Under the pieces are notes generated by a model. The model saw only the letters and a list, made by a program, of their open reading frames with translations. It was not told where the DNA came from and did no database searches. A stretch of DNA of 64,000 nt from Rhodospirillum sp. (GTDB lineage: Bacteria > Pseudomonadota > Alphaproteobacteria > Dongiales > Dongiaceae), in contig PNKY01000004.1 in NCBI GenBank assembly GCA_013822765.1, forward strand, positions 336,114 through 400,113, given 5' to 3'. Of the stretch, positions 27,511-36,999 are shown one piece after another (position 1 is the stretch's first letter; each line of letters starts with the position of its first letter). The position numbers were made by a program, and so were the translations under genes.

Positions 27511-28401
27511 GTGACGGCTGGCTATTTTCTCGGGATCGACGGCGGCGGCACCAACTGCCGGGCGCGCGTGCGCGACGCCGACGGCCGCCTGATCGGCGAG
27601 GCGACGGGCGGCCCATCGAACATCGCGACCGATCCGGTGGAGGCGATCGCCAACATCGCGCGGGTGTCCGAGGCGGCCTTGCTCAAGGGCGGCCTGCCGG
27701 CCTCGCGCCTGGCGCAATGCTCGGCCTGCTTCGGCCTTGCCGGCGCCAACATGGCCGGCGCCTCGGAGGGGGTGTTGTCGCACAACTGGCCGTTCAAGAA
27801 GCTGCGTCTCGAGCATGACGGCATCATCGCCTGTGTCGGCGCCCATGCCGGCGAGGACGGCGCCATCGCCTCGATCGGCACCGGCGCGGTCTACGTGGTC
27901 TCGATCGGCGGCAAGTTGCAGACCTTCGGCGGCTGGGGCTTCATGCTGTCCGACCAGGGCAGCGGCGCCGATCTCGGCCGCGAGGCGCTGCGCCGCTCGC
28001 TCTACGCCCGCGACGGGCTGATCGAACCCAGCCCCTTCACCGACGCGGTGTGGGCGCGCTTCGACGGCTCGGTCGAAAAGCTGCAGCACTACGTCGATGG
28101 CGCCAAGCCGCGCGACTACGGCGCACTGGCGCCGCTGCTGTTCGAGCATGCCGAGCAGGACGATCCGATCGCGCGCTTCATCATCGAGCGCGGCCAGACC
28201 GGCGTCACCTTGGCGCTCGATCACATCGTGAAACTGGGCGTCGTGCGCATCTGCCTGCTGGGCAGCATCGGACGCGCCTATGGGCCTTACCTGCCGGAGC
28301 GCTTCGCGCCGTACCTCACCGCGCCGCGCCACGATCCGCTGGACGGTGCAATCCTGCTGGCTGGCGGCCGTGCTGCGCCAATGGCGGAGGCGCGGCCATG
28401 A
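27511..28401 (+). CDS. BadF/BadG/BcrA/BcrD-family kinase (N-acetylglucosamine/glucosamine kinase type)
   Basis: 296 aa with a GTG start. The ASKHA-fold ATPase motifs are GIDGGGTNCRARV (phosphate 1), CSACFGLAGAN, IASIGTGAVYVV (phosphate 2) and GWGFMLSDQGSGADLGREAL. Relatives phosphorylate N-acetylglucosamine or glucosamine with ATP in the cytoplasm. Here it would supply the 6-phosphate for NagA and the SIS enzyme in the same operon. Its stop overlaps the GntR start by 4 nt. Confidence 0.85.
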   Translation: MTAGYFLGIDGGGTNCRARVRDADGRLIGEATGGPSNIATDPVEAIANIARVSEAALLKGGLPASRLAQCSACFGLAGANMAGASEGVLSHNWPFKKLRLEHDGIIACVGAHAGEDGAIASIGTGAVYVVSIGGKLQTFGGWGFMLSDQGSGADLGREALRRSLYARDGLIEPSPFTDAVWARFDGSVEKLQHYVDGAKPRDYGALAPLLFEHAEQDDPIARFIIERGQTGVTLALDHIVKLGVVRICLLGSIGRAYGPYLPERFAPYLTAPRHDPLDGAILLAGGRAAPMAEARP

Positions 28402-29177
28402 CCGAGGCCCGCGCCGTATTCGCGCCGAGCAGCTTCGGCGGTGCCGCCGCGGGGCCGCTTTATCTGCGCCTCAAGGCCCTGATCCAATCCGCGATCCATG
28501 ACGGCCGGCTGCGCGCCAACGATGCGTTGCCGTCGGAGCGCGAGATCGCCAGCATGCTGGAGATCTCGCGCGTCACCGTGCGCAAGGCGCTGACCGACCT
28601 GGTGGAGGAGGGGGTGCTGACGCAGCGCCGCGGCTCCGGCACCTTCGTCACCAGCGGCGCGGCGCGGGTGGAACAGCGGCTGTCGCGCTTGACCTCCTTC
28701 ACCGAGGACATGCTGGCGCGCGGCCTGACGCCGAGCGTGCGCTGGCTGCTGAAGACGGTCGCGCCGCCGACCCCGGAAGAGGCAATGGTCCTGGGGCTGT
28801 CGACCGGCGAGCGCGTGATCCGCCTGCGCCGGCTGCGTCTTGCCGACGACCGGCCGATGGCGTTGGAGCAGGCGGTGGTGGCAGCGCGGTTGCTCGCGAA
28901 CCCGGAGGCGATCGGCAACTCGCTCTATGCTGCGCTGGAAGCCGCCGGCATCCGCCCGGTGCGCGCGCTGCAGCGCTTGTCGGCGGAGAGCTTGAACGCG
29001 GAGGATGCGCGCGTGCTCGGCGTCGAGCCCGGTGCGCCCGCGCTTTATATCGAACGCATCTCTTACCTGAAGGATGGCCGAGCGGTGGAATTCACCAAGT
29101 CGCACTATCGCGGCGATGCTTACGATTTCGTGGTCGAGCTGACTACCGAGCAACTGAGCGGCGGAGGGCACTCATGA
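28398..29177 (+). CDS. GntR-family (HutC/UTRA) regulator of the amino-sugar regulon
   Basis: 259 aa. The N-terminal winged helix-turn-helix is at about 20-85 (LPSEREIASMLEISRVTVRK, then LTQRRGSGTFV). A UTRA ligand domain follows from ~95, with KDGRAVEFTKSHYRGDAYDF at its end. HutC-type members in amino-sugar clusters (NagR/YvoA/DasR) sense GlcN-6-P or GlcNAc-6-P. It overlaps its neighbours by 4 nt on both sides. The paired elements in the divergent intergenic region are its likely targets. Confidence 0.9.
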   Translation: MTEARAVFAPSSFGGAAAGPLYLRLKALIQSAIHDGRLRANDALPSEREIASMLEISRVTVRKALTDLVEEGVLTQRRGSGTFVTSGAARVEQRLSRLTSFTEDMLARGLTPSVRWLLKTVAPPTPEEAMVLGLSTGERVIRLRRLRLADDRPMALEQAVVAARLLANPEAIGNSLYAALEAAGIRPVRALQRLSAESLNAEDARVLGVEPGAPALYIERISYLKDGRAVEFTKSHYRGDAYDFVVELTTEQLSGGGHS

Positions 29178-30220
29178 ACGCCGCCGCCAACGGCGCTACC
29201 TGGATGGCGCGCGAGACTGCGGAAGCGGGCGATGCGGTGGCGCGCCTGCTGGATCAGTCGGGCGAGGCGATCCGCGCCGCCGGCAAGCTGCTGCGCGATG
29301 TCGATCCGCGCCTGGTCGCGATCTGCGCGCGCGGCTCCTCGAATCACGCCGCGGCCTTCTTCAAATACGCGACCGAGACCCAGCTTGGCCTGCCGGTGGT
29401 GGCGATCGGGCCGTCGATCGCCTCGGTCTACCAGACGCCGCTGCGGCTGAAAGGCGCGGTCATGCTGGTGATCTCGCAATCCGGACGCAGCCCCGACCTG
29501 CTGGCGATGGCCAAGGCCGCGCAGCAGGGCGGCGCCAAGATCATCGCGATCGTCAACGACGCGGACTCGCCGGCGGCGGAGATGGCCGATCTCACCATTC
29601 CGCTGCAGGCCGGCCCCGAGAAGAGCGTCGCCGCCACCAAGTCCTGCATCGCCTCGATGGCGGCGGGGCTGGCGGTGCTGGCCGACTGGTCGCGCGATCG
29701 TGCGCTCGGCGATGCGGTGGCGGCGCTGCCGAACGCGTTGCGCGCGGCGGTGGCCGCGGATTGGTGGGAGATGGTGGCGCCGTTCGTCGCCGCGCGTTCC
29801 GCCCTCATCATCGGGCGCGGCATCGGCTATCCGGTCGCGATGGAAGCGGCGCTGAAGCTGAAGGAAACGGCGTCGCTGCATGCCGAGCCGTACAGTGCGG
29901 CCGAAGTGCTGCATGGTCCGATCCAGATCGTGCAGCCGGGATTCCCCGTGCTGCTGTTCCGCCAGCGCGACGCCGCCGGCGATTCGCTCGACCATTGCGC
30001 CGCCCGGCTGGCGGATGCCGGCGCGCGCGTGTTCGTGGCCGGGGCGGGTGCGGGCGCAAAGGGCTTCACGCATCTGCCGGTCGCGTCCTCCGGCCATCCG
30101 GCGGCCGAGCTGCTGTCGGCGATGGTGACCTGCTACGCGACGGTCGACCGGATCGCGCGGGCGCGCGGCTTCGATCCGGACACGCCGCCTCTTCTCAAGA
30201 AAGTCACGGAAACCTTGTGA
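29174..30220 (+). CDS. SIS-domain glucosamine-6-phosphate deaminase-like protein (NagB-II/AgaS type)
   Basis: 348 aa with two SIS domains, like the isomerase half of GlmS but lacking the glutaminase domain. Visible motifs are ICARGSSNHAAAFFKY, VISQSGRSPDLL, AATKS and KLKETASLHAEPYSAAEVLHGP. Such proteins (NagB-II) replace classical NagB in many proteobacteria and convert GlcN-6-P to fructose-6-P plus ammonia. It sits between gntR and nagA with 4-nt and 1-nt overlaps, which supports that role. Confidence 0.87.
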   Translation: MNAAANGATWMARETAEAGDAVARLLDQSGEAIRAAGKLLRDVDPRLVAICARGSSNHAAAFFKYATETQLGLPVVAIGPSIASVYQTPLRLKGAVMLVISQSGRSPDLLAMAKAAQQGGAKIIAIVNDADSPAAEMADLTIPLQAGPEKSVAATKSCIASMAAGLAVLADWSRDRALGDAVAALPNALRAAVAADWWEMVAPFVAARSALIIGRGIGYPVAMEAALKLKETASLHAEPYSAAEVLHGPIQIVQPGFPVLLFRQRDAAGDSLDHCAARLADAGARVFVAGAGAGAKGFTHLPVASSGHPAAELLSAMVTCYATVDRIARARGFDPDTPPLLKKVTETL

Positions 30221-31359
30221 TGACCCGGTTCGCGATCGCAGGCGCGGAGATCTTCGACGGCACCAAGCGGCGCGCGCAGCACGCCGTCATGGTCGATGGC
30301 ACGCGCATCCTCGACGTGGTTCCGGAGTCGGTGGTGCCGAGCGATCTGCCGGTGCACCGCTTGCAGGGCGGCGTTCTGGCGCCGGGCTTCGTCGATGCCC
30401 AGGTCAATGGCGGCGGCGGCGTGCTGCTGAACGATGCGCCGACCGCGGACGGCGTGCGCACGATCTGCGACGCGCATGCCAGCTTCGGCACCACGGCGCT
30501 GTTGCCGACTTTGATCACCGACTCGCCGGAGATCACCGCCAAGGCGGTCGCCTCGGTCAAGCAAGCGATCGCGACGTCTGCGCTTGGCTGTCTCGGCCTT
30601 CATCTCGAAGGGCCGTTCCTGTCTCCCGAGCGGCGCGGCGCGCACGATGCCAACTTGATGCGCATGATGACCGATGCGGACGTGGACGAGATCCTGTCCC
30701 TCGGCATCGACACGCTGCTGATGACGCTGTCGCCGGATCGCGTTGCGCCCGCCATCATCCGCCGCCTGGTGCAGGGCGGCGTCATCGTGAGCCTCGGCCA
30801 TTCCAACGCCACCTACGATCAGATCCTGGCGGCGGTCGATGCCGGCGCGCGCGGCATCACGCATCTGTTCAACGCCATGTCGCCGCTGACTCACCGGGCG
30901 CCGGGCATCGTCGGCGGCGCGCTCGATTCCGGCGAGCTGTGGTGCGGCCTGATCGCCGACGGCCATCACGTCCATCCGGTCGCGATAGGGATCGCGCTAC
31001 GCGCCAAGCGCCAGCCGGGCCGCATCTTCCTGGTGACCGACGCGATGTCGACGGTGGGGTCGGACCAGCAGACCATCACGCTCAACGGCCGCACCGTCTG
31101 GCGCCGCAACGGCGCGCTGGAGCTGGAAGACGGCACGCTCGCCGGCTCCGATCTCGACATGATGTCGGGCGTCCGCTACCTGGTGAAGCAGGTCGGCGTC
31201 GAACTCGGCGAGGCGCTGCGCATGGCCTCGACCTATCCGGCCGAGTTCCTGAAGCGGCCGGAGCTCGGACGCATCGCCGCCGGCGCGCGCGCCGACTTCG
31301 TCCATATCAGCGACGATCTCAAAGCGAAGGCGGTTTGGCGCGCCGGCGTTGCCGCCTAG
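30220..31359 (+). CDS. nagA: N-acetylglucosamine-6-phosphate deacetylase
   Basis: 379-aa amidohydrolase. Visible motifs are GFVDAQVNGGGGVLLND (near the metal site), LHLEGPFLSPERRGAH (metal-binding Glu), SLGHSNATYDQ and THLFNAMSPLTHRAPG (His ligands), WCGLIADGHHVHP and FLVTDAMSTVG (catalytic Asp). It deacetylates GlcNAc-6-P to GlcN-6-P for the SIS deaminase encoded just upstream. The ATG overlaps the upstream TGA (TGATG). It is the last gene of the plus arm; its TAG overlaps the stop of the convergent cutC. Confidence 0.95.
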   Translation: MTRFAIAGAEIFDGTKRRAQHAVMVDGTRILDVVPESVVPSDLPVHRLQGGVLAPGFVDAQVNGGGGVLLNDAPTADGVRTICDAHASFGTTALLPTLITDSPEITAKAVASVKQAIATSALGCLGLHLEGPFLSPERRGAHDANLMRMMTDADVDEILSLGIDTLLMTLSPDRVAPAIIRRLVQGGVIVSLGHSNATYDQILAAVDAGARGITHLFNAMSPLTHRAPGIVGGALDSGELWCGLIADGHHVHPVAIGIALRAKRQPGRIFLVTDAMSTVGSDQQTITLNGRTVWRRNGALELEDGTLAGSDLDMMSGVRYLVKQVGVELGEALRMASTYPAEFLKRPELGRIAAGARADFVHISDDLKAKAVWRAGVAA

Positions 31360-32099
31360 TGCGCGGCGTCCAGCACCGATTGGATGCCGCCCTTGGTGGT
31401 GACCAGCCGGGCATATTCCGCCGGCCGCAACTCGCCCCCCATGAACACATTCGGATTGCGGTGGGTCATGCCGCTCGGTGATTCGCTGAGGGCCGCGAAA
31501 TGAATCTCGCTGGCGCCGGTCTCGCTCACGCAGCGCGCGACGTTGCGCGCGGTGATGCCGCCGCCCGGCATCACGATCAGCCGTCCGGCCGCCAGTTCGA
31601 TCAGGCGGCGGATCAGCGGCGCGCCTTCCAGCACGCTCGGCTCCTGGCCGGACGTCAGCAGGCGATCAATGCCGAGCCCGATCAGGGTCTGCAGCGCTTC
31701 GGCCGGGTCGCGCGACACGTCGAACGCGCGATGGAAGGTGACGGACAACGGCCGCGCCGCCGCGATCAGACGCTCGGTCAGCTTGGCGTCGACCTTGCCG
31801 TCCGCGGTCAGGCAGCCGAACACCACGCCGCCGGCGCGTGCCGCCCTGGCCGCGGCAATGTCGCGCAGCATCATCTCGACCTCGATCTCGGAATAGAGGA
31901 AGTCGCCGCCGCGCGGCCGGATCATCACCTGCACCGGCAACTTGGTGCGTGCGATCGTCGTCTCCATCAGGCCGAGGCTGGGCGTGGTGCCGCCCTCCAG
32001 CAGGTTGGCGCACAATTCGACACGGGTTGCGCCGGCCTGCTCCGCGGCGATGGCGCCTTCCACCGAATCAATGCAGATTTCCGCGATCAGTCTGGTCAT
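31356..32099 (-). CDS. cutC: CutC family protein (copper homeostasis protein CutC)
   Basis: 247-aa TIM-barrel protein, full length. Family motifs are EICIDSVEGAIAAEQAGATR, RVELCANLLEGGTTPS, VMIRPRGGDF, VTFHRAFD, RLLTSGQEPS and IVMPGGGI. CutC has been linked to copper tolerance, but its biochemical activity is not firmly established. It often lies near amino-sugar genes, as here, where it converges on nagA with a 4-nt stop overlap. Confidence 0.92.
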   Translation of the reverse strand: MTRLIAEICIDSVEGAIAAEQAGATRVELCANLLEGGTTPSLGLMETTIARTKLPVQVMIRPRGGDFLYSEIEVEMMLRDIAAARAARAGGVVFGCLTADGKVDAKLTERLIAAARPLSVTFHRAFDVSRDPAEALQTLIGLGIDRLLTSGQEPSVLEGAPLIRRLIELAAGRLIVMPGGGITARNVARCVSETGASEIHFAALSESPSGMTHRNPNVFMGGELRPAEYARLVTTKGGIQSVLDAAH

Positions 32100-32188
32100 G
32101 AAAAAGCCCTTAAGCCGGTCTTGAGTGCATGCCCGATCATTGACCCGACTTCCTCCTCAATATCAATGCGTGATTTTTCAGGTTCGCG

Positions 32189-33067
32189 ATGATTTCCAGC
32201 TTCAGCCCGCTCAGCGCGGCGACCCAGCCGGGGACCAAGGTCAACGAAGACGGCTATGGCTGTTGGCCGGCCGAGGCGCCGCACGCCGCCTGGGTGCTGG
32301 ATGGCGTCACCGGGATCAATGACCGGGCGCTGCTGCCGGGTCCGAGCGATGCCGCCTGGTTCGTCGCGCAAGTGCAGGAGGCGTTGCCCATTCTGCTCTC
32401 CGCATCGCCGGATATGCCGGCCGCAGACCTGGTCGGCGCGCTGGCGCGCGAACTGGAACGACGGCAATCGGCTGCGTGGCTCGACGCGCGCGGCGCGGAT
32501 GGCCGCGAGACGCCGGCGGCGAGCTTTGCGCTGGTGCGATTGATCGGCGCCGAGATCGAGATCCTGCGGCTGGGCGACTGCCTGGTCCTGGTCGAAGCAG
32601 CCGATGGCGCCGTCACGGTCCTGGATCATCCCGTGCTCGCCGCGATCGAGGCGGAGACAAGAGCCGCGCTGCTCGCGCTGCGCGCCACCGGGATCACCGA
32701 TCCCAAGCAGGCGTTCACGGCCATGCTGCCGCGACTGCGCGCGCAGCGGCAACGTCGTAATCTCCCCGATGGGTATGGCGTCCTGGCAGCGGAGCAAAGC
32801 TGTGTGCCGATGCTTCACCTAGATCGCATGCCGACGCGTGACGCGCGGCGCATCTTGCTGGCGAGCGACGGCTACTATCGTTTGGTAGATCACTACAATG
32901 CTGCGAGCGATGCCGAATTGGTTCGTCGTACCGCCGAGCTGGGCGCGGACGCGCTGATCAAACAACTGCGTGCGATCGAAGCCGCGGATCCGATGGCGAT
33001 GCAGTATCCGCGGCTCAAGATTGCCGACGATGCAACAGCTCTGTTGATCGCCGTGGACCACACATAA
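32189..33067 (+). CDS. PP2C-like protein phosphatase
   Basis: 292 aa. It shows the metal-binding pattern of PPM/PP2C phosphatases: an early Asp in KVNEDGYGCW (about 19-26), WVLDGVTGIN (DGxxG), ILRLGDCLVLV, LASDGYYRLVD and a late DDATALL. These enzymes are Mn/Mg-dependent Ser/Thr phosphatases. There is no kinase, anti-sigma or forkhead gene beside it and no extra domain, so its partner is unknown. It stands alone between cutC and the formaldehyde genes. Confidence 0.8.
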   Translation: MISSFSPLSAATQPGTKVNEDGYGCWPAEAPHAAWVLDGVTGINDRALLPGPSDAAWFVAQVQEALPILLSASPDMPAADLVGALARELERRQSAAWLDARGADGRETPAASFALVRLIGAEIEILRLGDCLVLVEAADGAVTVLDHPVLAAIEAETRAALLALRATGITDPKQAFTAMLPRLRAQRQRRNLPDGYGVLAAEQSCVPMLHLDRMPTRDARRILLASDGYYRLVDHYNAASDAELVRRTAELGADALIKQLRAIEAADPMAMQYPRLKIADDATALLIAVDHT

Positions 33068-33171
33068 ATCCTTGTTCCCGCGTAGTGGTCCAGCGATGAA
33101 AATATTCAAATAATTCTAATCTTCTCCACCCTTCTCCTCGAAAAAACCTCAGCCGGAATCGACCCTCCAAT

Positions 33172-33198
33172 GCTACCTAAGGACAATACCCAGGTAGC
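33172..33198. promoter_or_regulatory. Inverted repeat upstream of gfa
   Basis: GCTACCT (33172-33178) and its exact complement AGGTAGC (33192-33198) are separated by 13 nt. It lies in the ~300-bp gene-free stretch 33068-33367 before gfa. It could be a regulator site or an RNA stem; neither can be decided from sequence. Confidence 0.4.
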
Positions 33199-33241
33199 CG
33201 CTGTTTGGCGCAATCTTGAAGCCATTAAGAAGTCATGACGG

Positions 33242-33270
33242 GCTGCAAATGCCTTTCGAAAGGTTGCAGC
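33242..33270. promoter_or_regulatory. Composite palindrome upstream of gfa
   Basis: An inner perfect 12-bp palindrome CCTTTCGAAAGG (33252-33263) is framed by the exact inverted arms GCTGCAA (33242-33248) and TTGCAGC (33264-33270), with a 3-nt bulge on the left. It lies about 98 bp before the gfa start. It could form a cruciform, an RNA hairpin, or bind a dimeric regulator of formaldehyde detoxification. No gene is visible around it. Confidence 0.45.
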
Positions 33271-33367
33271 GGTGGCTAAGCTGTGCCGGATATCGCCTTT
33301 GGGGTTGGAGTAACCAGATCGCCTCGCTTCAAGAGGTATGTTCCAGGCAGAACGGGAGGACGAAGAA

Positions 33368-33943
33368 ATGGCAGTCAAGATTCATCCATCAGTGGACGGT
33401 GGGATCAAGCGCGGCAAGGAAGGCTTTGCCGGCGGAACGCTGACCTGCAAGTGCTCGAGCAATCCGGTCGAGGTGAAGCTGAGCGGTCAGACCGCGCACA
33501 ACCATGCTTGCGGCTGCACCAAGTGCTGGAAGCCGGCAGGCGCGGCGTTCTCCGTCGTCGCGGTGATCGGGAAGGACAAGGTGCAGGTCACCAAGGGTGC
33601 CGACAAGCTGAAGATCGTCGACCCGAGCGCGACGATCCAGCGCTACGCCTGCACGGGATGCGGCGTGCACATGTACGGCCGGATCGAGAACAAGGGTCAT
33701 CCGTTCTATGGGCTCGATTTCGTTCATACAGAGCTCTCGAAGGACGAAGGCTGGTCGGAGCCGCAGTTCGCGGCGTTCGTGTCGTCGATCATCGAGGCGG
33801 GTGCCGCGAAGCCGAGCGACATGGGCGCGGTACGGGCGCGGCTGAAGGAGCTGGGCCTCGAGCCGTATGATTGCTTGTCGCCGGCGCTGATGGACGCGAT
33901 CGCGACTCACCTCGCGAAGGCATCCGGCAAGCTGGCGGCCTAG
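33368..33943 (+). CDS. gfa: S-(hydroxymethyl)glutathione synthase (glutathione-dependent formaldehyde-activating enzyme)
   Basis: 191 aa, the usual size. This Zn protein of the GFA/CENP-V fold has Cys clusters [21 protein letters not shown] and [12 protein letters not shown]. It is reported to speed the condensation of formaldehyde with glutathione (EC 4.4.1.22). The ATG at 33368 gives the conserved [11 protein letters not shown] start and is preceded by GGGAGGA. It is the first gene of a three-gene formaldehyde oxidation set with frmA and fghA. Confidence 0.93.
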   Translation: MAVKIHPSVDGGIKRGKEGFAGGTLTCKCSSNPVEVKLSGQTAHNHACGCTKCWKPAGAAFSVVAVIGKDKVQVTKGADKLKIVDPSATIQRYACTGCGVHMYGRIENKGHPFYGLDFVHTELSKDEGWSEPQFAAFVSSIIEAGAAKPSDMGAVRARLKELGLEPYDCLSPALMDAIATHLAKASGKLAA

Positions 33944-33971
33944 CCCTACCAACCGGTGACTGGGATAAAAC

Positions 33972-34003
33972 GCCGAGGGGCAGGTGCCAACCTGCCTCTC
34001 GGC
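33972..34003 (+). other. Stem-loop between gfa and frmA
   Basis: GCCGAGGGGCAGGT (33972-33985) pairs with ACCTGCCTCTCGGC (33990-34003), 14 bp with one G-U, around a 4-nt loop. No T-run follows, so it more likely modulates the level of the downstream genes or stabilises gfa mRNA than terminates fully. Confidence 0.55.
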
Positions 34004-34038
34004 TGCGCTTTGAAGTGAGAGATCGAAGAGGGAGTTGA

Positions 34039-35151
<1,113 letters not shown>

Positions 35152-35170
35152 CCTGCCCTGTCTATCACTC

Positions 35171-35206
35171 GCGGCGGAGCCCCACCCGGCTCCGCCGCTT
35201 TTGTTT
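35171..35206 (+). terminator. Intrinsic terminator after frmA
   Basis: GCGGCGGAGCC (35171-35181) pairs perfectly with GGCTCCGCCGC (35188-35198) around a 6-nt loop and is followed by TTTTGTTT. It is a textbook intrinsic terminator 20 bp after the frmA stop. Confidence 0.88.
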
Positions 35207-35243
35207 CTGGCTACGCATGATGTTTTGAGCGGCGGAGGATCGG

Positions 35244-36110
35244 ATGGTCACGGAATCCTGGGTGCAAGCCGGCCTGTCGCCGATCAAGCGCTGGAAGTGC
35301 TACGGCGGCGATCAGCTGGTATTCGCGCACGACAGCAAGGCGACTGGCACGCGCATGGAGTTCGCGGTCTATGTGCCGCCACAGGCCGCCAAGCAGCCCT
35401 GGCCGGTGCTGTTCTATCTCTCCGGCCTCACCTGTACGTGGGAGAACGCGACCACCAAGGCTGGCTTCCAGCGTGCCGCGGCGGAGCATGGCATCGTGAT
35501 CGTCGCGCCCGATACCTCGCCGCGCGGCGACGACGTGGCGGACGACACCGGCTACGACCTCGGCAAGGGCGCCGGCTTCTATCTCAACGCCACGCAGGAG
35601 CCGTGGTCGAAGCACTTCAAGATGTACGACTATGTCGTCAACGAGCTGACGGAGCTGGTGGCGCGTTCCTTCGCCGTCAACTTCGCGCGCTTCGGCGTCA
35701 CCGGCCATTCCATGGGCGGGCACGGCGCGCTCACCATCGCGATGAAGAATCCGGATCGCTTCAAGTCGGTCTCGGCGTTCGCGCCGATCGTGGCGCCGAG
35801 CCAGGTGCCGTGGGGCCAGAAAGCGTTCAACGCCTATCTCGGCCCGGACCACAAGATGTGGGCGGAGTATGATTCCTGCGCCTTGATGGCGAGCCGCGGC
35901 TGGGCCCGCGACATCCTGATCGACCAGGGCGACGCCGACGAATTCCTGAAGCCGCAGCTGCGCCCGGAACTGTTTGTCGAAGCCTGCAAGGCCAGACATG
36001 TGCCGCTGACCCTGCGCTTGCAGGCGGGCTACGATCACTCGTACTACTTCATGTCGACCTTCATCGGCGACCACGTCCGCTGGCACGCCGAGCGCTTGCA
36101 CGCGAGTTGA
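35244..36110 (+). CDS. fghA: S-formylglutathione hydrolase
   Basis: 288-aa esterase-D-type alpha/beta hydrolase. Visible are the FYLSGLTCTWENATTKAGFQ loop, the nucleophile elbow TGHSMGGHGAL, the Asp region DQGDADEFL and the catalytic His in GYDHSYYF. It hydrolyses S-formylglutathione to formate and glutathione, the last step after Gfa and FrmA. It is also known as FrmB. A GGAGGA site precedes the ATG. Confidence 0.95.
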   Translation: MVTESWVQAGLSPIKRWKCYGGDQLVFAHDSKATGTRMEFAVYVPPQAAKQPWPVLFYLSGLTCTWENATTKAGFQRAAAEHGIVIVAPDTSPRGDDVADDTGYDLGKGAGFYLNATQEPWSKHFKMYDYVVNELTELVARSFAVNFARFGVTGHSMGGHGALTIAMKNPDRFKSVSAFAPIVAPSQVPWGQKAFNAYLGPDHKMWAEYDSCALMASRGWARDILIDQGDADEFLKPQLRPELFVEACKARHVPLTLRLQAGYDHSYYFMSTFIGDHVRWHAERLHAS

Positions 36111-36129
36111 GGCACGCCGCCAATTCCGA

Positions 36130-36213
36130 TGTCATCCCGGCCTTGAGCCGGGATCCACTTTTCCGCTGCACGGGCGGCTGCACGATGGACCCCGGCTCAA
36201 GGCCGGGGTGACA
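36130..36213. repeat. Palindromic intergenic repeat unit
   Basis: Two 28-nt arms, 36130-36157 (starting TGTCATCCCGGCCTTGAGCC) and 36186-36213 (starting TGGACCCCGGCTCAAGGCC), are inverted complements at 26 of 28 positions around a 28-nt spacer. Each arm is itself palindromic (CCGGC..GCCGG). This resembles the REP-like 'TGTCATCCCGG' intergenic repeats common in alphaproteobacteria. It lies after fghA and may act as a 3'-end stabiliser or terminator. Confidence 0.75.
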
Positions 36214-36294
36214 GTGGTGTGGGGGCGGCAGCCATCGCGTTGCACCCTCGCCGCACCACTCCTATAGTTCCCTCCACGGTTGGGAGAGGCAGCC

Positions 36295-36930
36295 ATGGCA
36301 GGCAAGATCACGCCGACGGCGGACGATGCGCTCATCGTCATCGATGTGCAGAACGATTTCTGCCCGGGCGGCGCGTTGGCGGTGCCCAAGGGCGATGAGA
36401 TCGTGCCTCTGGTCAACCACTTGATCGGGCAGTTCCAGCATGTCGTGCTGACGCAGGACTGGCATCCGAAGGGCCACTCGTCCTTCGCATCGACCCACAA
36501 GGGCGATCCCTTCACCACCATCAAGCTCGGCTACGGCGACCAGACGCTGTGGCCGGATCATTGCGTGCAGGGGACGAAGGGCGCCGAGTTCCACCGCGAT
36601 CTCGTGGCGCGCGAGAGCGAACTGGTCTTGCGCAAGGGCTTCCGCAAGGAAATCGATTCATATTCGGCCTTTTACGAAAATGATCGCGCGACCAAGACCG
36701 GCCTCAACGGCTATCTGCGCGACCGCGAGCTGAAGCGGCTGTTCATGTGCGGGCTCGCCACCGATTTCTGCGTCGCCTGGTCGGCGCTCGACGGCCGGCG
36801 CGAGGGATTTCCCATCATCGTCGTTGAGGACGCCTGCCGCGCCATCGACCTCAACGGCAGCCTCGTTGCCGCCCGGGGCGAGATGCTCAAGGCCGGTATC
36901 ACGCTATCCAACTCCGGCCAGATCGGCTGA
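36295..36930 (+). CDS. pncA: Nicotinamidase
   Basis: 211-aa isochorismatase-fold amidase. The catalytic triad is visible as Asp in VIDVQNDFCPGGAL, Lys in RKGFRKEIDSYS and Cys in CGLATDFCVAWSALD. The metal site lies near DWHPKGHSSF. It hydrolyses nicotinamide to nicotinate and ammonia. GGGAGAGG lies just before the chosen ATG. It directly precedes the nicotinate-breakdown operon, so here it probably feeds catabolism as well as NAD salvage. Confidence 0.94.
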   Translation: MAGKITPTADDALIVIDVQNDFCPGGALAVPKGDEIVPLVNHLIGQFQHVVLTQDWHPKGHSSFASTHKGDPFTTIKLGYGDQTLWPDHCVQGTKGAEFHRDLVARESELVLRKGFRKEIDSYSAFYENDRATKTGLNGYLRDRELKRLFMCGLATDFCVAWSALDGRREGFPIIVVEDACRAIDLNGSLVAARGEMLKAGITLSNSGQIG

Positions 36931-36999
36931 GCCTTCCGCCCCGCACAGCAGCGTTGACACAGCAGGTTGACTCTGGCGCTCACGGGTGCAGAATGATCA

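Noticed and set aside
33106..33378. 90-codon minus-strand frame before gfa
   Set aside because: No ribosome site, no family resemblance, and it overlaps the palindromes and the gfa start. Better read as non-coding.
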